64,000 bases of DNA from Anniella stebbinsi (taxonomy: Eukaryota > Chordata > Lepidosauria > Squamata > Anniellidae). Both the position numbers and the translations under genes were made by a program. Shown piece by piece: positions 11,290-22,499 of this stretch (the first letter of the stretch is position 1; the number at the start of each line of letters is the position of its first letter). The DNA lies in contig JARDYH010000002.1 in the NCBI GenBank assembly GCA_029215795.1, positions 295,771,973-295,835,972 of the forward strand, written 5' to 3'. The notes beneath the pieces were generated by a model. It saw only the letters and a program-made list of their open reading frames with translations. It was not told the DNA's origin and did no database searches.

Positions 11290-11440
11290 ACTCTGTTAGC
11301 AGGATCTAGGTCCCTTAACTTTTTGCTCCACCCTTTTTGCTTGTGGCTCCACCCATCCCTGGAATGTGGGCCTCAGGAGCTTTTCCAAACTAGAATTTGG
11401 CCCTCAGGCTGAAAGCGATTCAATACCCTTGCTCTAAACC
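11290..11440. repeat. Interspersed repeat with 'CTGGAATGTGGGCCTCAGGAG' core, copy 1
   Basis: The core (CCATCCCTGGAATGTGGGCC, then GAGCTTTTCCAAACTAGAATTTGGCC and CAGGCTGAAA) recurs at 31196-31262 and 57062-57405. Family unnamed by me. Confidence 0.55.
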
Positions 11441-11506
11441 ATGGATTGATCTGCTGGGGAATTGCTGTCTGACCTGCCTGCCTTTTCCCTAGCTCAGTTA
11501 CTACCT

Positions 11507-11619
11507 TGGCCCTGTTCAAAAAACACCTGAAACCACAGCTTTAATCACGGTACTTAAGGCTTTTTGGCTTAAGCACCACAGTTAAAGCCGTGGTTTAAGG
11601 TGACTTCTGATCAGGGCCA
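11507..11619. mobile_element. Foldback MITE with 'TGGCCCTG' ends
   Basis: The two halves are imperfect inverted copies: TGGCCCTGTTCA, ACCTGAAACCACAGCTTTAA on the left pair with TTAAAGCCGTGGTTTAAGGT and TGATCAGGGCCA on the right. About 113 bp, non-coding. Confidence 0.6.
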
Positions 11620-12123
11620 TTGTCCCAGACAGCTCAGTAGTTGTCAGGGCAGCATGGTTGACCCAAACTGATATATCAGTATAATGTTCTTTGTTATCCT
11701 GCACCACTGACTCAGTGCCGATAGTTGTGATGTTGCACCAACATAGCATTTCCTGTACCTCCGCACACTGATTTGCTGGTGCAGGCAGATCACACAATTG
11801 AGACAAGAGGGCGGGCTTTGAGTGGGCCTGAAAATCTGTTGGCTACAAGTCATCCAACACAGTCAAGAGCTGGAAGGATAATTGTGGGATTTCAAAAGGG
11901 TGATTTACACCCCTCACAATCCCCAGGCAACAGCACGTCTTCATTCATTATGGCGATAACTTCATGGAGTACCTGGCACTCATATTAAACACCTCACCAG
12001 CTTAGCCCAACTTGTATGGGCCACCAGCAGGTGTGATTCCTAGCTGCATTAGTCTGATTCCAGTTCAAAAGCTAGGAGCAGAGTTGTTTCTAGAGGTCTA
12101 ACTCAAATATCACTAATTGGTTT
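11620..12123. other. Non-coding DNA, nothing recognised
   Basis: Overlapping short frames without similarity I recognise. Confidence 0.45.
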
Positions 12124-12131
12124 GGTTGTTT

Positions 12132-12447
12132 TAGGCTGACCATATGAAAAGGAGGACAGGGCTCAGGTAACTTTAACAGTTGTAGAGAAAAAGGAATTTC
12201 AGCCATTGTCATTTGTATGTAGTTTCTGGTGAAATTCCCTCTTCTTCACAACAGTTAAAGTTGCAGGGGCCCTGCCTTCTTTTGTATATGGTCACTCTAG
12301 TATAGTGCCTGCAACTTTAACTATTTTGATGAAAAAGGAATTTCACCAGGAACTAATTGCATACAAATGACACTGGCTGAAATTCCCTTTTGTCTACAAC
12401 TGTTAAAGTTACAGGAGCCCTGTCCTCCTTTTCATATGGTCAGCCTA
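12132..12447. mobile_element. hAT-type MITE, dimeric copy
   Basis: Starts TAGGCTGACCATATGAAAAGG and ends with the exact inverse, CCTTTTCATATGGTCAGCCTA. Near 12283-12300 there is an additional internal terminus (TATATGGTCACTCTA), and the left ~169 bp and right ~147 bp are each a version of the same monomer (AACTTTAACAGTTGT, AAAGGAATTTCA, CATTTGTATG blocks and inverses). So this looks like two monomers, the second lacking its left end. GTTGTTT at 12125-12131 and GTTGTTC at 12448-12454 are the likely target duplication. Confidence 0.75.
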
Positions 12448-13103
12448 GTTGTTCATAAAATGACGTGACATTATTGCTGGGGAAACAGAAGATGAGCTTA
12501 TTGGACCAGTAGCCTCCCCGCATTTTCATCACCATCATCATAACAGCAATGTTTTGCGCAATGCACCCAGCATAGTTCAAGCCTGCTTTCATAAACTCAT
12601 TTGCACGGTTTGGCCTGCCGTGATAAAGGAACTACAGGAGAAGGGAGCTGGAGCTTCTGTTTTGCCACCTTCTTAATGACTGCCGCACATGAGCTGCTGC
12701 CTCAAAGCCCACAGGGACTCGCTACTAATGAGTGCTTATGATGCATTTTATAGCCACTTCCTGCATGAACTGTGGCACTTCAGTTGAAGTTTTACATTTG
12801 TTGTTATGTTCTCAAGCACAACTCGGGTTTCTTCTTTCAAGAGCTGCTCTCCAGTAAAGCATGAACACCTTTTGAACTGTACATAAACTATAGGGAGGAG
12901 AAAAGGACTTTTCCACTCAAAACACCTCTGTGCAAGAAGAAAATATCAAGTATATGACTTGAAGGGCGTTTTAATAAAATGCTGGAATCTGGATATTTAT
13001 TGAATGACAGAAGAGGCAACTGTAAAAAGCACATCCCCATAGATTTCATTTTCTTCTTCCAGTTGCAACAGAAATGAATGTGGGGCAAGGGCCATGTACC
13101 CTG
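12448..13103. other. Non-coding DNA, nothing recognised
   Basis: No exon or repeat recognised. Confidence 0.45.
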
Positions 13104-13126
13104 CACACACACACACACACACACAC
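13104..13126. repeat. (CA)n microsatellite
   Basis: Uninterrupted CA dinucleotide run. Confidence 0.95.
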
Positions 13127-13802
13127 GAAACTGGAAGTTCGAACTTCAAAATATGAAAAGATGAGTTTGGTTTAAAAAGAATGTCGTGCTCCTTTGATTA
13201 CTTCTGAGCAGAGAGACCCGAATCTTACCACAGAAAATAGGCTTTGCAAATTTTCTAAATGTTGAAGGCTTGCCATTTTTTTGTTTCATTTCTGCTTCCA
13301 GTGCAGAGTCAAATTCTATACTGATAGGCTATTACAAATTGTACATTTTGCAAGATAAATGTTGCTTATATAGTTACTTCAAGGGATATTAATTAGGGAT
13401 CTGTTTCTTAACAATCAATGGAGAAAAGAAGAAAAGAAAAAGGAGGGAGTGATTTGGTCAACAGTCTCTAGGATAGAACAACATCCTTCAGATTAAAAAA
13501 TTACACATCACAATTACATGGTTGTATTCTCTTAGAGTTACTGTTTCATGTGTGAGGAGTGATGGAAAAATAGAAGAAAGGGATGCCATTTGTTGCTGTT
13601 ATTATTTATTTATTTTAAATGCTTATTCATCAGCCACCAAGAAGAGGCCTGATGAACCCCTGATGGAACCCAATTCCAAAGGAGTGGAGCCACCACTGCA
13701 AAGGCCCTGAAAAATAACTGCTGAAAAAAAGACCCTGAAAATAACAACAGGCTGTTATTATTTACTTTGTTGGTGATTATTTATTTTGTTGGTGATTGTT
13801 TT

Positions 13803-14120
13803 TGTTAGGCAGAACATGGCTGGCTGGGGAATGCTGGGAGCTGTAGAACTTCTTTGTTAGCAGAACTCAGGCTACAGGTCACTGAACCTGAAGCTAAAGG
13901 GTTAATGTGTATCTGATCAAGGTGGGAGGGGATTACTGGGATGCTTGTTTTACCCTTTCCTGTCTCCTCCCTCTCCTCTCTTTTTTCTTGTTCCTGGCTT
14001 GCATGGATTGCTGACCTCACAGCTGACCTCAGCCATCCTACCCTAGGATGGAAAGGTACTTGTCCCTTAAGTAAAGCTTCTCTTAAGCTACCACTGGAGT
14101 GTTTCTTTTGTTGACACACA
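13803..14120 (+). mobile_element. Possible solo LTR
   Basis: The block starts TGTTAGGCAGAACATGGC and ends GTTGACACACA, i.e. TG...CA. It contains a polyadenylation-like AAGTAAAGCTTCTCTTAAGC and then a short R/U5-like tail, the usual order in a retroviral LTR. No tRNA primer site, polypurine tract or target duplication was found, so this is only suggestive. Confidence 0.3.
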
Positions 14121-14207
14121 TGGCTACTCATAGGGAACTGGTTTGGACAACAATATTCTTTCTACCTAAACATGCATAAGATTGCACCCATAGCCATTTC
14201 ATATATA

Positions 14208-14210
<3 letters not shown>

Positions 14211-14249
<39 letters not shown>
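14211..14249. repeat. (TC)n microsatellite
   Basis: Uninterrupted TC dinucleotide run. Confidence 0.95.
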
Positions 14250-14596
14250 ATTTTTCTCTAGAGTAGGCACAAGGGGCCTAATCCTGATCCAGATCCAGGA
14301 TTTTTAATTTTTTTTAAAAAAGCACGGTACAAGGGATAACTTTGTCTTTGTGTTGTGACATTGCCTGGTCTGCAGGACAGCTATTTAGTAGTTTTTGAAG
14401 ATGTTGGTCCAACATATTTTAAACAGCTGTTCAGGTGCTTTGTCATTAGATAGACAACTGTGTGTATTCCTTGAGATTGGAAGATATCAATAGCTGGGAA
14501 GGAAAAACTGAACCTGCTGACACCAAAGAAAGTGCATGGAAATATAAAGGCCTCGCATTTCTACTACCTGGCAACCAGTCATAGAAAGCTATTTAC

Positions 14597-14715
14597 AAGG
14601 TCGGCCCTACTATTAGGTAGAGTGAAGCAGCCCAGTCAGGTTCTTCATGTGGAATGGCAGAGGTGCCATCTTGTCCCTTGTCTTGGGCAGCCAGATATCT
14701 TGGTCGGCCCTGCCT
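14597..14715. mobile_element. Short 'GGTCGGCCCT' repeat
   Basis: AAGGTCGGCCCTACTATTAGG with a later TCTTGGTCGGCCCTGCC. The GGCCGGCCC/GGTCGGCCC start words also appear at 33815 and 45773. Probably fragments of DNA transposons with GGCCGGCCC-like termini. Confidence 0.4.
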
Positions 14716-15164
14716 ATATATGGACAGAGACCAGGAGTCAAGCCTGTGAAAACTGGTCGAATGTTCAAGCCCCCTCTCATTCCCGAACCACTGGAGGTGG
14801 AGGTGAAAAAATTGTGTGTGTATTTTTATGACATTTTTGACATTAATGCCTCAACGCACCTAGTTAATGAAAAGTATAATGTGTCGCTAATGTACTTGGA
14901 GGCTGCTTTTCTATTAATAGCTACCAACAAAGCTTCATTAGGAAGATGTGAGGCAGCACATTTTGATTACATGTTTTGTGTGAATTACATATGCAGTGAA
15001 AAGTGATGTAAACGGCTTGATTACTTTTGGGTAGTTTTTTCTTCCCCCTTCTTTCTTGAAACACACATAGAAACTTGCTATGAAATCCAAATAGGCAAAT
15101 GTTTGGCACTGGAATCCCTTTAGAATGTCAAAGGAACCTCACATAAAGGTGATGCCAAGAGCGT

Positions 15165-15520
15165 TGATTGTCTTGTAATTTGATTTAGTTCCTCTGTGCA
15201 GCTCCTCATATATGCAAGCAGGGGCAAAATGGCTGATGTCTGCAAATGCCCGAAAGGCTAATAAAGCTTGCTGTGTTCCCAGCATGCTCTCTGCTGTCAG
15301 AAACCAGCAATTAACTTAATAGGGTTCTCGAAAAGCAGTACATCCATGAAATGTGGCATGTGTTGACATTCTCCTGCTGATCTAAACAACCTCCCATCAT
15401 TGAGAAGAAGAATATGTTTGCTGTTTGAATTATGTAGGAGCTTGTTATGTGAATTATATCGCAGCACTTTGCAGTATTAAGTCTAATATTTTATGATCTT
15501 CAATTGATTAGGTGGGCTTT
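15165..15520. other. Candidate conserved non-coding element
   Basis: Repeat-free block with words such as AATGCCCGAAAGGCTAATAAAGC, AGAAACCAGCAATTAACTTAATAGGG and AATTATATCGCAGCACTTTGCAG. Composition resembles conserved enhancers more than the surrounding decayed repeats. Inference only. Confidence 0.3.
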
Positions 15521-15795
15521 TAGGATTACTCATAAAGGTTAGGATATAACAGTCCAGATTTTGACAGCTTGTCCACAAAGCTTTTCAAATCTGAATGAAC
15601 AAAAAGAAAGAGCACCTTTTCCTACCTTTCTCCCCCTATACCCCCAATTATATGAATGCTATCTTTGCCCCCCCAACACACACCGACACACAAACACATA
15701 CACTGCTCAGTATGAAAATACATTTTTTTCGCAGGAGTACAGTCACCACTTAAATAAGCATTTCTTTATTTTTTTTCATTGCTTAACATTAATAG

Positions 15796-17375
15796 TTTAA
15801 TTTATTTATTTATTTATTTATTGCATTTTTATACCGCCCCATAGCCGAAGCTCTCTGGGCGGTTCACAAAAATGAAAACCATGAAATCATTTTAAAATAT
15901 ATAAAACAAGGCACAATCTAAAAACACAGAATAACATACAATATAAAAACACAACCAGAATAAAACCAAGCAGCAGGAATTAATACAGATTAAAATACAA
16001 ATTTAAAACAGCAAGGATTAAAATTGAGTTAATTTAACTGTTAAAATACTGGGAGAATAAAAAGGTCTTCACCTGGCGACGAAAAGAGTACAAAGTAGGC
16101 GCCAGGCGAACCTCTCTGGGGAGCTCATTCCACAGCCGGGGTGCCACAGCAGAGAAAGCCCTCCTCCTAGTGGCCACCTGCCTCACTTCCTTTGGCAGGG
16201 GCTCACGGAGAAGGACCCCTGTAGATGATCTTAGGGTCCGGGCAGGTACATATGGGAGGAGGCGTTCCTTTAGATATCCTGGCCCCAAGCCGTTTAGGGC
16301 TTTAAATGTTAGTACCAGCACTTTGAATTGGGCCCGGACCTGGATCGGCAGCCAGTGAAGTTGGAAAAGGACTGGCGTAATATGGTCTCGTTGGCCAGTC
16401 CCCGTTAACAATCTGGCTGCCCTGTTTTGTACCAGCTGAAGTTTCCGGACCGTTTTCAAAGGCAGCCCCACGTATAACGCATTGCAGTAATCCAAACGAG
16501 AGGTTATGAGAGCATGGATAACTGTAGCTAGGCTATCTCTGTCCAGATAAGGGCGCAGGTGGTATATCAGCCTAAGCTGGTAAAAGGTGCTCTTTGCCAC
16601 CGAGTTCACCTGTGCCTCAAGCGACAGTTCTGGATCCAAGAGCACCCCCAAACTACGGACCCGATCCTTTAGGGGGAGTGCAACCCCCTCCAGAACAGGG
16701 TGAACATCACCTCGCCGGACAGACGAACCACCCGCTAACAGTACCTCCGTCTTGTCTGGATTGAGTCTCAGTTTGTTAGCCCTCATCCAGTCCATTACCG
16801 TGCTCAGGCACTGATTCAGAACAGCCACTGCCTCACCTGGGTTTGTTGAAAAGGAGAGGTAGAGTTGGGTGTCATCCGCATATTGGTGACATCTCAGCCC
16901 ACATCTCCGGATAACCTCTCCCAGCGGCTTCATGTATATGTTAAACAGCATAGGGGATAAAATAGAGCCCTGTGGAACCCCATGGCTTAGATGCCACGGC
17001 ACAGAGCAATAATCCCCCAGCACCACCTTCTGAAAACGGTCATCTAAGTAGGAGCGGAACCACTGCAGCGCCGTGCCTCCAACTCCCAGCCCAGACATCC
17101 TATCCAGAAGGATACCATGGTCGATGGTATCGAAAGCCGCTGAGAGGTCCAAGAGAACCAACAGGGTCGCACTCCCCCTGTCCCTCTCCCGGCAAAGGTC
17201 ATCCCACAGGGCGACCAAGGCAGTTTCTGCTCCAAAACCAGTCCTGAAACCTGATTGAAATGGATCTAGATAATCCGTTTCATTCAAGAGTGTCTGGAGT
17301 TGTCCTGCAACCACCCGCTCAAGCACCTTGTCCAGGAAAGGAATGTTCGCCACCGGCCTAAAAATGTTTTCTTGG
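15796..17375 (-). mobile_element. L2-clade LINE, 5'-truncated, with 3' UTR
   Basis: On the minus strand the order is reverse-transcriptase coding sequence (to 16034), then a 3' UTR of about 240 bases, ending in GAACCGCCCAGAGAGCTTCGG, GGGCGGTATAAAAATGC and an (AATA)n tail whose complement begins at 15796. Endonuclease and the start of the RT are missing, the usual outcome of incomplete target-primed reverse transcription. Relics of the same kind of LINE, with the same style of tail, occur at 10382, 52330, 54470, 56245 and elsewhere. Confidence 0.9.
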
Positions 17376-17383
17376 GGACACAT
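16034..17383 (-). CDS. Reverse transcriptase portion of L2-type LINE ORF2 (449 codons, uninterrupted)
   Basis: This is the only long coherent protein frame in the window. It encodes most of a non-LTR reverse transcriptase followed by the C-terminal region. Visible motifs: residues 77-89 LLDLSAAFDTIDH (catalytic motif A), 134-140 HGVPQGS (motif B), 168-171 YADD (motif C, catalytic aspartates), and later RSLGVLLDPELSL, SRLDYCNAL and LHWLPI blocks typical of the L2 branch of the CR1 superfamily. The N-terminal endonuclease and the first RT blocks are absent, so the protein could not retrotranspose by itself. The first residues (MCPQENI) come from the adjacent SINE tail, not from the LINE, so the start codon is accidental. 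Lack of stops or frameshifts implies a rather young insertion. I know of no host function. Confidence 0.85.
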   Translation of the reverse strand: MCPQENIFRPVANIPFLDKVLERVVAGQLQTLLNETDYLDPFQSGFRTGFGAETALVALWDDLCRERDRGSATLLVLLDLSAAFDTIDHGILLDRMSGLGVGGTALQWFRSYLDDRFQKVVLGDYCSVPWHLSHGVPQGSILSPMLFNIYMKPLGEVIRRCGLRCHQYADDTQLYLSFSTNPGEAVAVLNQCLSTVMDWMRANKLRLNPDKTEVLLAGGSSVRRGDVHPVLEGVALPLKDRVRSLGVLLDPELSLEAQVNSVAKSTFYQLRLIYHLRPYLDRDSLATVIHALITSRLDYCNALYVGLPLKTVRKLQLVQNRAARLLTGTGQRDHITPVLFQLHWLPIQVRAQFKVLVLTFKALNGLGPGYLKERLLPYVPARTLRSSTGVLLREPLPKEVRQVATRRRAFSAVAPRLWNELPREVRLAPTLYSFRRQVKTFLFSQYFNS

Positions 17384-17384
17384 A

Positions 17385-17566
17385 GGAAACTGCCATATAC
17401 TGAGTCAGACCACTGATCCACTGGTGATCCCAGTGTCAACACTGACTTGACAACATCTCTCCAGGGTTTCAGGCAGATGTTTTTCCACTCCTACCCAGGG
17501 GATTGAATTTGGGATCCTCTGCATGCAAAACAAGTGCTCTACCACTGAGCTACATCCTTTTCCCTG
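17385..17566 (-). mobile_element. tRNA-derived SINE
   Basis: On the minus strand the head reads GGATGTAGCTCAGTGGTAGAGC (A box) then CCCAAATTCAATCCCC (B box), close to an alanine-type tRNA. The body ends with GTGGTCTGACTCAGTATATGG and CTATGTG, as in the copy at 4808-5000. Its 3' end abuts the truncated 5' end of the LINE on the same strand. CTTG after the head and the missing acceptor stem exclude a functional tRNA gene. Confidence 0.85.
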
Positions 17567-18417
17567 AATAGTGGGTGGTTTTGTTCTTCCTTCATACATC
17601 CCAGTTATCACTGGGAGGACAGACAGAATAGCCAACCCATGATGATAGTTCCATATGTATAGTTCCTGTTGTTATTGATGATTTCTGACCTATGAAGCAA
17701 TGGCCAGATATAGTTTGTTTTAGCCTCAGCCCAAAAAGGCTAGTTTTTTTTTTTTTACCAAACCAACTAGGGGTGATATATGTGCTTAGAAGAAGGCTTG
17801 CTCATATATATACTGAACAGTACAGTAGATTGCATGTCTGAATAGATGCTGCAGCCACAATTCCCCAGACTGATCCAGTTGCCAGGCTGGCGTGGATATC
17901 GACCTATAGAAGAAATTGCAATAATGCCAATCAGTTATGTAGGAAGGAAGCAGAAAGTTATATTTAGTCCCTTGATTACCTCTCTGTACCCAGTAACTGA
18001 TTAATGCTTGTTTGGATATTCTAGCAGGGGAGCATGACCATCATAAAACCATGACCAGAGAATGCTGCACTCCTTCTATCTGGGGTGGTTGTCCTCTTCC
18101 ACCGAGTGTGCAGTTTTGGGAAGGATGTACATGGAGTGGTGAGGGAGGAAGGGGGCACTCACCTAGCCAGCCAAATCAGCTGCATCAACCCTGGCGATCA
18201 ATGGGGTGACGGATGTCACAGCCAGATTGCCCTCACAGTAAATGGATTTACGCACTCCTGGTTTACTTTACAATAATGTGTGCATTGAGTAGGGATGGGT
18301 GAGAATTTTATTTGGCTTTTGACAAGAACTACCCCAAATCTGCAAATCTGGGACAGAAATTGGCACAGAAAGAACTTGAGCTTTAAAAAAATTGAATGCA
18401 GAAGAAAGTGAAACGGG
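17567..18417. other. Non-coding DNA, nothing recognised
   Basis: Includes a T-rich tract near 17745. Part of 18060-18240 is GC-richer and may be an unrecognised transposon fragment. Confidence 0.4.
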
Positions 18418-18603
18418 TAGAGGCTGGTAGCTCTGATTTCAGGAGGGTGGTGAATCCACTCCAGGTTTCAGTCAGAACTTTAAAGGAGCAATCCAAGATG
18501 TGGAAGCACCTTGGATAGCTCCTTTAGCGTTCTGATTGATTCTGATTGAAACCTGGAGCGGATTTGCCACCCCCCTGACATCAGAGACACCAGCTTCCAG
18601 TGA
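18418..18603. mobile_element. Foldback MITE 'GGCTGGTRGCTCTGATT', copy 1
   Basis: The left arm (GAGGCTGGTAGCTCTGATTTC, GTGGTGAATCCACTCCAGG, TTTCAGTCAGAAC, AGCAATCCAAG) is mirrored by the right arm (CTTGGATAGCTCC, GTTCTGATTG, GAAACCTGGAGCGGATTTGCCAC, CATCAGAGACACCAGC). Copies 2 and 3 are at 23246-23407 and 47346-47518. Whole element forms one hairpin; non-coding. Confidence 0.75.
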
Positions 18604-18654
18604 GTGAAACTGACAGATTCATCCATCCAAGTTGAAGGCTTTGAATGCATAGCT

Positions 18655-18772
18655 CAGTGCAGGCAACCCACTGCCCCCCGCAGATGCTTTGGACTAAAAC
18701 ATCCATAATCCCTAACCATTGGCTATACTGCAGTCTAAAACTTCTGGACTACCAGTTTGCCTACCCCTGGCT
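18655..18772. mobile_element. Foldback MITE 'CCAGATGNNTTGGACTA'
   Basis: GCAGATGCTTTGGACTAAAACATCC is mirrored by GCAGTCTAAAACTTCTGGACTACC, with GGCAACCC/TTTGCCTACCCCTGG at the ends. Related to 49848-49943. Confidence 0.5.
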
Positions 18773-19112
18773 TAGCTCTTAAAATTCTGGATTTCAATTC
18801 CTGTGTATTCAGTCATGTTTGTTGTGCTGCATTAGAGTTGGCACCTCTTCTTTTCTGACTAGCTCCTCATCCTCAACAACTGCATGGCATGCAGGTACAA
18901 CGTGGTCCTCTCCATGTTGGAATATCTGTACCTATTTAATTTGGTAGATGCAGATGGGTGTGAATTTTGTTTTGGTTCACTTCTAAATCAAAACGCACCA
19001 GAATTCAGAAGTTTCCTCATAAACAAGATGGAAATAATTTGGTGTTTAAACAATTTTAATGTAGGAGAAAGTGAAACTGAAGGCAGTATCCAAGTCGACA
19101 CATGGGCTAACA

Positions 19113-19204
19113 TAAATTATGTTGTGCAAGCATGATGGACCTCTAAGGCAACACTGATACTGGCATTGCGTTAGATGTCCCTTATGCTTGCACAACATAA
19201 TTTA
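19113..19204. repeat. Perfect 21-bp inverted repeat, 50-base loop
   Basis: TAAATTATGTTGTGCAAGCAT at 19113-19133 (21 bases) is the exact reverse complement of 19184-19204. The arm contains TTGTGCAAG, a word that also clusters at 48960-49140. Most likely the ends of a small foldback transposon. Confidence 0.7.
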
Positions 19205-22200
19205 CATTAGTGCTTCTGTCTTGAATATTGCCCTGACAAATGTGGCCATCCCTACCATGGATTCCCCAACTACTGAATTCATGCACTATTGGATCAGGAC
19301 CATTTGGTTTAAGTGGATTATGGAATGGAGAGTATGGAACACAGTTTGGTAACTAATGCAATACTCATACCTTCTATGGAGGTCTGCAAGAAAGCAAATG
19401 TAGAACATTAAGAATATGGACTATTCACATTAAGGAGGAGAAAGGCTTTATTTCATCTGGATAACACATAAAGCCCTACATCATATCAGGCATGGTTTAT
19501 TCTGAGGATGAAATGCGTCTCATATTTATAAACTATGTGATGGTCCTCAGCTAATTAAAAGGGTTGCAGGGTCAGTGTGGGCTATGCACTTTGGGTAAGC
19601 AGCTTCCTGTTGTTGGCACAGGGATGCTCAATGGGAAAATATACTGACCCTTTCAAGGGAAATTTGCCTTAATTTTGGAAGGATGCTCAGTTTGCTATAG
19701 GAAACATGCATTTAGGTTTTCTCCAAGATTTCTGCAAGTCCCATGCTGCGACTGCTTAGAACAGCTAATGATGGGTTTAAAAGTAGGGGAGTGCCCTTTG
19801 CTATAATAAATAGTGGATGTCATTCATTGGCATCACAAGAAATGGTCAATAAAGAATTCAAATCTTTCATGGTCTGGCTTTTTACTGGTATATGTGAGCT
19901 AAGCAATCTTTTTGAGAATCACATCACTATCTTTAGAAAGGCAAATAAGTAATAATAGCTACACATGCACTTTTTATAGGATGTGAAGCAAAAGCCAGTG
20001 GCTTCTGCTTGGCCCATTTTCAGCTGCGTTTATCATCATACAATGACAGAGTGTGTAGAAAAAATATTCTAAGGAGCTAAGGCAGCTTCTCCCCCCCCCC
20101 CACAACAATGCTCAGTTTTTTGAAGATTTCTATCATTTTACAGAACCTGATCCTAAAATGCAAGTTTGGAGGATACACAGACATCATGTTGATGGGAAAG
20201 TAGCCATTTCCCTAATACATTCTGATCAACATCATTAATTCTATATAAGCCATGTGCTAATAAAACTAAGATGGGATGTTGCATTTATCAGTACCGCCTA
20301 ATAAGAAAATGGAAAAACAGATTTGAGAGTGCTTCTGTCCATGCAGTGATGAACATGATAATGATAGATTCACAACTGATGATGTAGTAAGAAGATGAAT
20401 GACCCAAAAGGACATTGGTAGGGTGTAAGTAAGCATCTGGAAGGAATGCTGATCCCTGTGAAGTTTATCATGATAGGGGTCAACTAATCCATGCCTAAGA
20501 AAGATGTAAAATGTTGTGGAATCACCAATGCATAGGCTACATATATATCAGCAACCATTCATCAATGACTCTTGGCTACTCTGACATACTACCTTGAAAA
20601 AATATTAGACTTGGCCAACATTCATCCACTAGCATATTAGGAGTTTTGCATCCCCTATGTATGCTATGAGTACTAGCCATAGACCTGATTTGCACAGTCA
20701 GCCAACCATGGTGCTGGTATGTCCCATCCAGCATTCTGCATATTCAATCTCCAACTGGGTGTGGTTGTGTTGTCCAAACCTGACCACCGAGGGTTATGCA
20801 AGGGTTAAACAACCCTCACATAAACCTACAAATGACAGTATTCCTTATTATCTGATGTTCCTTTTCGGACTATTGTCAGCAGTGTGTGAGTATGAGTGAT
20901 ATTCTATTTTTAATTCAGTCATTAGCAAAGAAATAAACTAACAATTAACTTAAGATACATGATATAAATTCCCCGAACTGGTTATTCATTGCAGTGAATT
21001 ATATGCCTTTTTCGTAAAATGAGTCTGAAGTAGCCTTAATCACATAGTTATAAAATGAACAACAATGCCACTGTTCTTTCCATTTGGAAATTAATGTTAT
21101 ATTTCAACTTAAATATTATAATTAGCAGATTTGTTTGTCTTGCTTAGAAGTAAGAAATGTAAGATTGACACTTCACTTTTGACTCCAGACATTAGATTTA
21201 ATAAGCATAATTTTCATTCATTTGAGTCTAGACTGATTTTTTTTATCAGTATATTTATTGTACGAAGAAAACGTACATAAAGAAAGTTGGCATATTTCTG
21301 AAGGAAAGCTGAATTGGCTTTTATGTTCCACGTTGTCCAACTGATAAAATACCAACTGGTGTGAAAACATACCAATAGTGAGAGCTGAAATCATACCAAA
21401 CTACTACTCATGTGTGGTTTTAAAAATGCTCAAAGTAATAATAAACTATCTACCCAATAAAGATTCTTCTGTTCACGCTTTATCCATTTTCAAGAATCTT
21501 TTTGTCATGTAAATGAGAGATGATGAGTTTTTAATTTGAATTTGAAAAATGTGCTCTGAATACTAAATCAAAGTGAAAGTAAAATGTCTCTCCCCACCCT
21601 GCTTTTGCCATTGTTGGCAACCAATAATAATTATGATCTGCAGATGTGGATCTTTTTAATGTTTTTGTCACACCTACAAAATGTAAGTTACAGCAAGGGC
21701 ATTAAATTCATGGAAAGCTAACGCTGATATATCTTCAACGTCACCTCAACTATGGGTACATTGTGAAAACCACCACCACCACCCAAAAGTAAAATATTAG
21801 AAAATAACTTTTCACCATAAAGAAATGGAAGAGAAATCAATGAACCGTTGTAAAAGGAATTGAGAAAATGGTGATGTTACCCAGGTAAAGTCAGTCAGCC
21901 TGATCCCAGAGGAGGAATTCTGATGTCCTCACTGAGGTGGGAAACTTGTGATAGATTTTATCCCTTTAGACCACCAATGCGAGCTCAAATACTTGACTGT
22001 CTCTGTTCCAAATAAAAAATTAACAAACTGCACATAAAAATAAGCATGTTATCATTTGAGATTATGATTGTTGTTTACTTTTACATTTCCAAAATGGGGG
22101 AATCCAACATTTTTCCATTTCTACTTCCCAGCAACCTTAGGGGCAACTCCAGGTTCAACCTTGTAACCATCACATGACCTGCAGAAACCTAACGTGAATG

Positions 22201-22289
22201 TTTGCAGGCCATTCCTTCCCCAATTCCTCCTGGGACTCTGGGACTTAGGTATCAAGTCAGGGTTTTGTTTGGTTTTTTGCCCCATCCTC
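19205..22289. other. Largely non-repetitive AT-rich DNA
   Basis: About 3 kb with no recognised exon. A C10 run lies at 20091-20101. Around 20690-20830 there is a short GGGTTAAACAACCC-type foldback fragment related in wording to the element at 900-1239. Confidence 0.4.
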
Positions 22290-22400
22290 CCTTGCCGAAC
22301 CTGTTTTTTGTTACATCTTGCCTGATTAAGATATCTCAAGGTCTCAAAAGCTTGCACATTTTGGTGGTAGTGGGGATTTTCTTACAGTCAACATGGCTAC
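22290..22400. repeat. Possible LINE-derived fragment
   Basis: AAGATATCTCAAGGTCTCAAAAGCTTGCACATTTTGG followed by GTCAACATGGCTACC resembles a 'cysteine-like AAAGCTTGCACA' tail I associate with reptile interspersed repeats; I cannot name the family. Confidence 0.3.
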
Positions 22401-22499
22401 CATTGCTTATTTGTTTTTGTTTACATTATTTATTACTTGTTTCTAATAACCCTCTTTAATGACCTTTTAACAATTTTTCCATTTTATGGTTAAACTGTT

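Noticed and set aside
14532..15006. Overlapping 99- and 119-codon plus frames
   Set aside because: Contain repeat-derived GGTCGGCCCT sequence and no recognisable domain or splice structure.
18294..19255. Possible ~960-bp element between TAGGGATGG and CCATCCCTA
   Set aside because: Ends are only nine bases, and no target duplication or internal family similarity was found; likely chance.
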